Assembly (NCBI GenBank): GCA_020350725.1
Contig: CP070719.1
Location: forward strand, 1,362,007-1,369,688
Source of the DNA: a bacterium
GTDB taxonomy: Bacteria > BMS3Abin14
Direction of reading: 5' to 3'
DNA length: 7,682 nucleotides
Translations under genes and position numbers: made by a program
The notes under the pieces: model-generated
Told to the model about the DNA's origin: nothing
Databases searched by the model: none
The model's input: only the letters and a program-made list of their open reading frames with translations
Shown here: piece by piece, positions 5,327-7,682 of the stretch
Position numbering within the stretch: the first letter of the stretch is position 1
How the letters are laid out: the number at the start of each line of letters is the position of its first letter

Positions 5327-6778
5327 ATGCAGATCCTCCTGGCCTGGTCTCCCGTGTTTCTCCTCTTCATTCTGGCTGTGTTTTTCAGGAGAAGCGCCCT
5401 CTACCTGGCCGTGGCGGGTTACCTGTGGACATCCGCGCTGGCTGTTGCCGTTTTCAGGACCCACTACTCCGCCGTGGGAGCGGCCACCGTGAGGGGATTT
5501 CTCATCACCCTCCCCCTTCTGCTCGTGGTCTACGGCGGGATCCTTCTCGCCTCCGTCCTCATCGAGGCCGGATCCCTGAAGCGCATCGCAGACTGGTTCA
5601 CCGGGGCTACGAGGGACGATTGGGGAAAGTTGGGGCTGCTGTCGGTGGGGATGGGAAACGCCCTGGAGGGAGCCGGGATCATAGCCGAACCCGTGGCGGC
5701 GCCCATGCTGATGGCATCGGGGCTTCCCTCCACCGCCTCGGCAGCCCTTTCCATCATCGGATACAGCGGCCTGATGACCCTGGGCCTGGGCGGAGTCATC
5801 CTGACCGTTCTGGCGTCGGTCACGGGTTACCCCACGGAGCTTCTGGCCGGGAAGGTGGCCGTGCTGTCCGTCCCGGCATCGGTCATGATGGCATGGTCCA
5901 TCCCGGTCTTCGCCAGGGGGGACGGGAGCCTGCTCGGGCGCCTGCCCTTTCTTACTCTGCTGGGCCTGATTCCCGGTGTTGCCGCCTGGGGCGCCGTCAA
6001 GGTGTTCGGCTTTCAGGTGGGAGAACTGGCCGGTGGGGCGGTGATCACCCTCGTCCTTGTCCTTCCCGGCTTCCGCAGACTCAGGATAACGTCGACCATT
6101 TTGAAGGATCTCTCCCCACTCGCGGTAATGGGCTGCGGCATCGTCCTGGTAAACACGCTGCCCGGTCTGAGGGAATTGGCCCGGGAGCGGCTGGTCTATG
6201 CCAACTTCAAACCGCTGGCGGACGCCTACCTCTACCTCTTCCTTGCGTATCTCCTGGCCCACTTCACCATGCGTGTGGATCGGGGACTGGTCGATTCCCT
6301 GGTCAGAGGAAGTGTTCAGGGGTGGAGGCCGCTGGCGGCCATGGCCCTGTTCGGGGCCATGGGACAGGTCATGGCCGAGACGGGGTACCGCGCTCAGGGT
6401 CTGGCCAGCTCATCCCACAACATCCCCACGATCCTGGCGGACAGCCTCGCCGGAACAGGGGATTACTTCATCCTCCTGGTCCCCTTTCTCGGCTGGGTGG
6501 GGACATTTCTCACCGGATACGGAGTGGCGTCCATCATGCTGTTTGCCAAACTTCTCCTGGAGTTCACCCCGGACAGCGAACTGGCTCTTCTCATGGTGTG
6601 CGGCCTGGCCGTGGGGGCGAGCGTGGGGGGCATATCCAGCCCGTTCAAGGTGGCCTTCGCCGCCTCCATGACCGGCGCCTCGGGGGAGGAAGGGGGCATC
6701 CTGAGAAAGACCATCCCCCTGGGGATCGCCTCGTGCCTGGCCCTGGGGGGAGTGCTCTGGGTGATGGCGATATGGTAG
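5327..6778 (+). CDS. Lactate permease (LctP) family transporter, divergent
   Basis: 483 residues with about a dozen hydrophobic segments throughout; an inner-membrane secondary transporter. LctP family members import L-lactate or glycolate with protons. Diagnostic stretches resemble those of E. coli LldP: GNALEGAGIIAEPVAAPML (about 110-128) matching its FLEGAAGFGAPVA region; PFLGWVGTFLTGYGVAS (386-402) matching PFLGWLGVFLTGSDTSS; and GGISSPFKVAFA (434-445) matching the GKMISPQSIAIA region. It is some 70 residues shorter than LldP (551) and departs at several conserved positions, such as GYG for GSD, so lactate should not be assumed; another organic acid is possible. The ATG has GGGAGG 9 bases upstream. 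It stands alone between two regulatory gaps; no lactate dehydrogenase is adjacent. Confidence 0.75.
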   Translation: MQILLAWSPVFLLFILAVFFRRSALYLAVAGYLWTSALAVAVFRTHYSAVGAATVRGFLITLPLLLVVYGGILLASVLIEAGSLKRIADWFTGATRDDWGKLGLLSVGMGNALEGAGIIAEPVAAPMLMASGLPSTASAALSIIGYSGLMTLGLGGVILTVLASVTGYPTELLAGKVAVLSVPASVMMAWSIPVFARGDGSLLGRLPFLTLLGLIPGVAAWGAVKVFGFQVGELAGGAVITLVLVLPGFRRLRITSTILKDLSPLAVMGCGIVLVNTLPGLRELARERLVYANFKPLADAYLYLFLAYLLAHFTMRVDRGLVDSLVRGSVQGWRPLAAMALFGAMGQVMAETGYRAQGLASSSHNIPTILADSLAGTGDYFILLVPFLGWVGTFLTGYGVASIMLFAKLLLEFTPDSELALLMVCGLAVGASVGGISSPFKVAFAASMTGASGEEGGILRKTIPLGIASCLALGGVLWVMAIW

Positions 6779-6781
6779 GAA

Positions 6782-6795
6782 TCTAAAATCCAGAA
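6782..6795 (+). repeat. Heptamer micro-repeat, left copy (TCYARAA units)
   Basis: Two 7-base units, TCTAAAA and TCCAGAA, start just after the permease stop. Their reverse complement matches part of the array at 6901-6922 at 11 of 14 positions, so the two sites form an inverted pair about 105 bases apart. Confidence 0.5.
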
Positions 6796-6900
6796 TTTCA
6801 CGTCGCTTATAATGGTAAACAAACCTGATCGATGAAACGAGCTGAAAACAGAATTTTCCTGATTTTATAGAACCTGATAAACCTCTCTATTGGGTTCCAG

Positions 6901-6922
6901 TTTTGGACTTTGGATTTTGGAT
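6901..6922 (-). repeat. Heptamer micro-repeat, inverted copy (YTTTGGA units)
   Basis: Three consecutive 7-base units, TTTTGGA, CTTTGGA and TTTTGGA, plus a T. They are the opposite orientation of the TCCARAA units at 6782 and 7450-7463. The array sits 11 bases before the thioesterase Shine-Dalgarno. Confidence 0.6.
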
Positions 6923-6932
6923 CGACCTTCAC

Positions 6933-6937
6933 GGAGG
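6933..6937 (+). promoter_or_regulatory. Shine-Dalgarno fixing the thioesterase start
   Basis: GGAGG stands 7 bases before ATG 6945. It excludes the upstream in-frame TTG at 6903, which lies inside the heptamer repeat and would only translate repeat sequence. Confidence 0.8.
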
Positions 6938-6944
6938 ACAGCCC

Positions 6945-7394
6945 ATGTGCAGACCGGACTGGGAGGTAATGATGGACCCGGGGGGTGATCCGCCCTTCGA
7001 GCTCGATTCCTGGGTGAACCTGGCCCCCTTCGAGCGGACCCTTGGCATGGAGATCACGGAGGCGGGAGGGGGGGAGGCTCTGCTCACCATGCCCTTCACC
7101 GTGAAGTTGGCCCAGGGCATGGGCCTGCTCCACGGCGGCGCCTTGACCTCGCTGGCCGACACCGCCGCAGCCATGGCCATCAAGACCGTGCTCCCCGAGG
7201 GGACCCATTTCGCCACGGTTGCCCTTCGGACTGAGTTCTTCTCCCCCGTCAGGGGAGGGGTGGTCTCGGCCAGGGCGAGGGCGGTGAAGGAAGATGACCG
7301 GACATTCAGGGGAGAGGTGTCGGTGGCCGATGACAGCGACAGGGAGATCGCCCGTTTCGTCTCCACCTTCAAGGTGGCGAAGGGAAGGGGATAG
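6945..7394 (+). CDS. PaaI-like hotdog-fold acyl-CoA thioesterase
   Basis: 149 residues, the normal size of a single hotdog domain. The family signature is clear: QGMGLLHGGALTSLADTAAAMA (about 57-78). It has the His-Gly-Gly turn (63-65) before the central helix and Asp72, the equivalent of the catalytic Asp in PaaI-type thioesterases. The downstream strands (ATVALRTEFFSPVRGGVVSARA, then RGEVSVADD) fit the 4HBT core. Members hydrolyse acyl- or aryl-CoA thioesters in the cytoplasm, usually as tetramers, in aromatic-acid or fatty-acyl metabolism or as housekeeping CoA recycling. The substrate cannot be predicted here; no phenylacetate genes are adjacent. The first 20 residues are Pro/Asp-rich and probably disordered. 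The gene is monocistronic or read from an unseen promoter in the AT-rich island. Confidence 0.88.
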   Translation: MCRPDWEVMMDPGGDPPFELDSWVNLAPFERTLGMEITEAGGGEALLTMPFTVKLAQGMGLLHGGALTSLADTAAAMAIKTVLPEGTHFATVALRTEFFSPVRGGVVSARARAVKEDDRTFRGEVSVADDSDREIARFVSTFKVAKGRG

Positions 7395-7421
7395 TTTCCG
7401 GCCCCTGGTTGGGAAACAGAG

Positions 7422-7470
7422 CATCAGAGATCAGAGATCAAACCAAGGTCCAGAACCCAGAATCAAAAAA
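7422..7470 (+). repeat. Seven-unit degenerate heptamer array
   Basis: Forty-nine bases divide exactly into seven 7-base units: CATCAGA, GATCAGA, GATCAAA, CCAAGGT, CCAGAAC, CCAGAAT, CAAAAAA. The CCAGAA-type units match those at 6782-6795 and, inverted, at 6901-6922. It begins 27 bases after the thioesterase stop. No spacers or protein-coding role is seen. Confidence 0.6.
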
Positions 7471-7523
7471 CAGCGTGACGGTGGATCCGGGACGCGAGAT
7501 GAGACCGCCCCATCGTCCCTGGG

Positions 7524-7548
7524 CCCTTCGCCCTTTCGCGCCCGTCCC
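7524..7548 (-). repeat. GGGCG-type micro-repeat, opposite orientation
   Basis: Read on the minus strand the tract carries GGGCG, GGGCGA and GGG units separated by short A/G links, similar to the GGGCGA tract after epmA. The tract is short and could be coincidence in GC-rich DNA. Confidence 0.3.
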
Positions 7549-7557
7549 TTGAGTCCT

Positions 7558-7600
7558 CAGGGGTAGAGTGTCACCGTGACCGGTCCCTATCTGACCCCTG
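7558..7600 (+). other. Structured segment with a nested dyad
   Basis: CAGGGGT (7558-7564) pairs perfectly with ACCCCTG (7594-7600). Between them lies the dyad GTCAC-C-GTGAC (7570-7580). No U-run follows, so it is not a normal terminator. It may be a leader or operator element of the edge gene at 7656, or chance. Apart from this, the repeats and the promoter, I see nothing in 7395-7655. Confidence 0.35.
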
Positions 7601-7640
7601 GATGTGATGCCCTTTGGGCTGTAAAGCCTGTTTCCGATTC

Positions 7641-7649
7641 TGGTATATT
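7641..7649 (+). promoter_or_regulatory. Extended -10 promoter six bases before the edge ATG
   Basis: TGG-TATATT is an extended -10 element (TG motif plus five of six -10 bases). The only -35-like hexamer, TGTAAA at 7620-7625, is weak. The six-base gap to ATG 7656 places the predicted transcription start on the start codon, as for the FG-GAP-like gene. Confidence 0.4.
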
Positions 7650-7655
7650 CCTCCT

Positions 7656-7682
7656 ATGGTAGCCGGCGCGAGTAAAGTGTTC
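7656..7682 (+). CDS. Possible start of an unidentified gene (partial, right edge)
   Basis: ATG followed by eight open codons (MVAGASKVF) up to the window edge. There is no Shine-Dalgarno: the six bases before the ATG are CCTCCT. The only support is the extended -10 element placed for leaderless transcription. Nothing can be said of its function. Confidence 0.3.

Larger units (their letters stand above)
6779..6944. other. AT-rich intergenic island bounded by inverted heptamer repeats
   Basis: This 166-base gap is markedly richer in A/T than the flanking genes. It contains three CCTGAT copies (6824-6829, 6858-6863, 6873-6878), two with the longer AACCTGAT context. A TATAAT at 6808-6813 lacks a good -35 box. 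No ORF with a ribosome-binding site or clear RNA fold was found, except the thioesterase ribosome-binding site at its right end. Confidence 0.5.

Noticed and set aside
5219-6262. Long minus-strand open frame of about 347 codons opposite the permease
   Set aside because: Its translation is Gly/Gln/Arg/His-rich low-complexity typical of antisense reading of a GC-rich gene; the plus strand encodes an evident membrane transporter over the same bases.
5425-6786. Second plus-strand open frame of about 450 codons overlapping the permease
   Set aside because: Arg/Gly/His/Pro-rich composition with no domain pattern; an out-of-frame shadow of the permease gene.
6808-6813. TATAAT before the thioesterase as its promoter
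   Set aside because: No acceptable -35 hexamer or extended -10 TG; kept only as a note within the AT-rich island.
7422-7470. CRISPR-like array
   Set aside because: The units are 7 bases, degenerate and directly adjacent with no spacers, and no cas genes are present.

Overview
The window is GC-rich, densely coded bacterial DNA with normal chromosomal gene content. I see no phage, transposase, CRISPR, rRNA or tRNA signature. An AsmA-family envelope protein points to a Gram-negative (diderm) host, and an EpmA-type EF-P ligase is typical of proteobacteria-like lineages. A Desulfobacterota/deltaproteobacterial or related host would fit, but this is inference from gene content and from the style of the intergenic repeats, not a measured assignment.

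Layout, left to right. Bases 1-239 are an open plus-strand frame that looks like the 3' end of a gene starting outside the window; it has lower third-position GC than its neighbours. It ends inside a 31-bp dyad (229-259). A Rho-independent terminator (263-301) closes the minus-strand unit on its right. That unit runs right to left: a promoter at 3378-3406, a short exported FG-GAP/VCBS-like protein (2643-3371), a 110-base structured gap, then a 729-residue AsmA-family protein (343-2532). Divergently, a second strong sigma70-type promoter (3480-3508) faces right. It precedes a 28-codon small ORF (3565-3651), a universal stress protein (3676-4113, TTG start) and an EF-P beta-lysine ligase, epmA (4148-5143). 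After a 183-base gap with GGGCGA micro-repeats and a pyrimidine tract comes a divergent lactate-permease-family transporter (5327-6778). A 166-base AT-rich island bounded by inverted heptamer repeats then leads to a PaaI-like hotdog thioesterase (6945-7394). The last 290 bases hold a seven-unit heptamer array, hairpins, and a possible leaderless gene start at 7656 that runs off the right edge.

How the genes work together. The minus unit is an envelope pair (exported FG-GAP-like protein plus periplasm-facing AsmA protein). The uspA-epmA pair joins stress physiology and translation-factor modification. The transporter and thioesterase suggest organic-acid uptake and acyl-CoA metabolism, but nothing shows they share a pathway. 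I did not find a convincing new multi-gene system. The points most worth checking are regulatory: the putative leader peptide before uspA, two promoter/start arrangements that predict leaderless mRNAs, the Fur-box-like dyad, a possible Shine-Dalgarno-masking pyrimidine tract, and a dispersed 7-bp-period repeat family in three intergenic sites.
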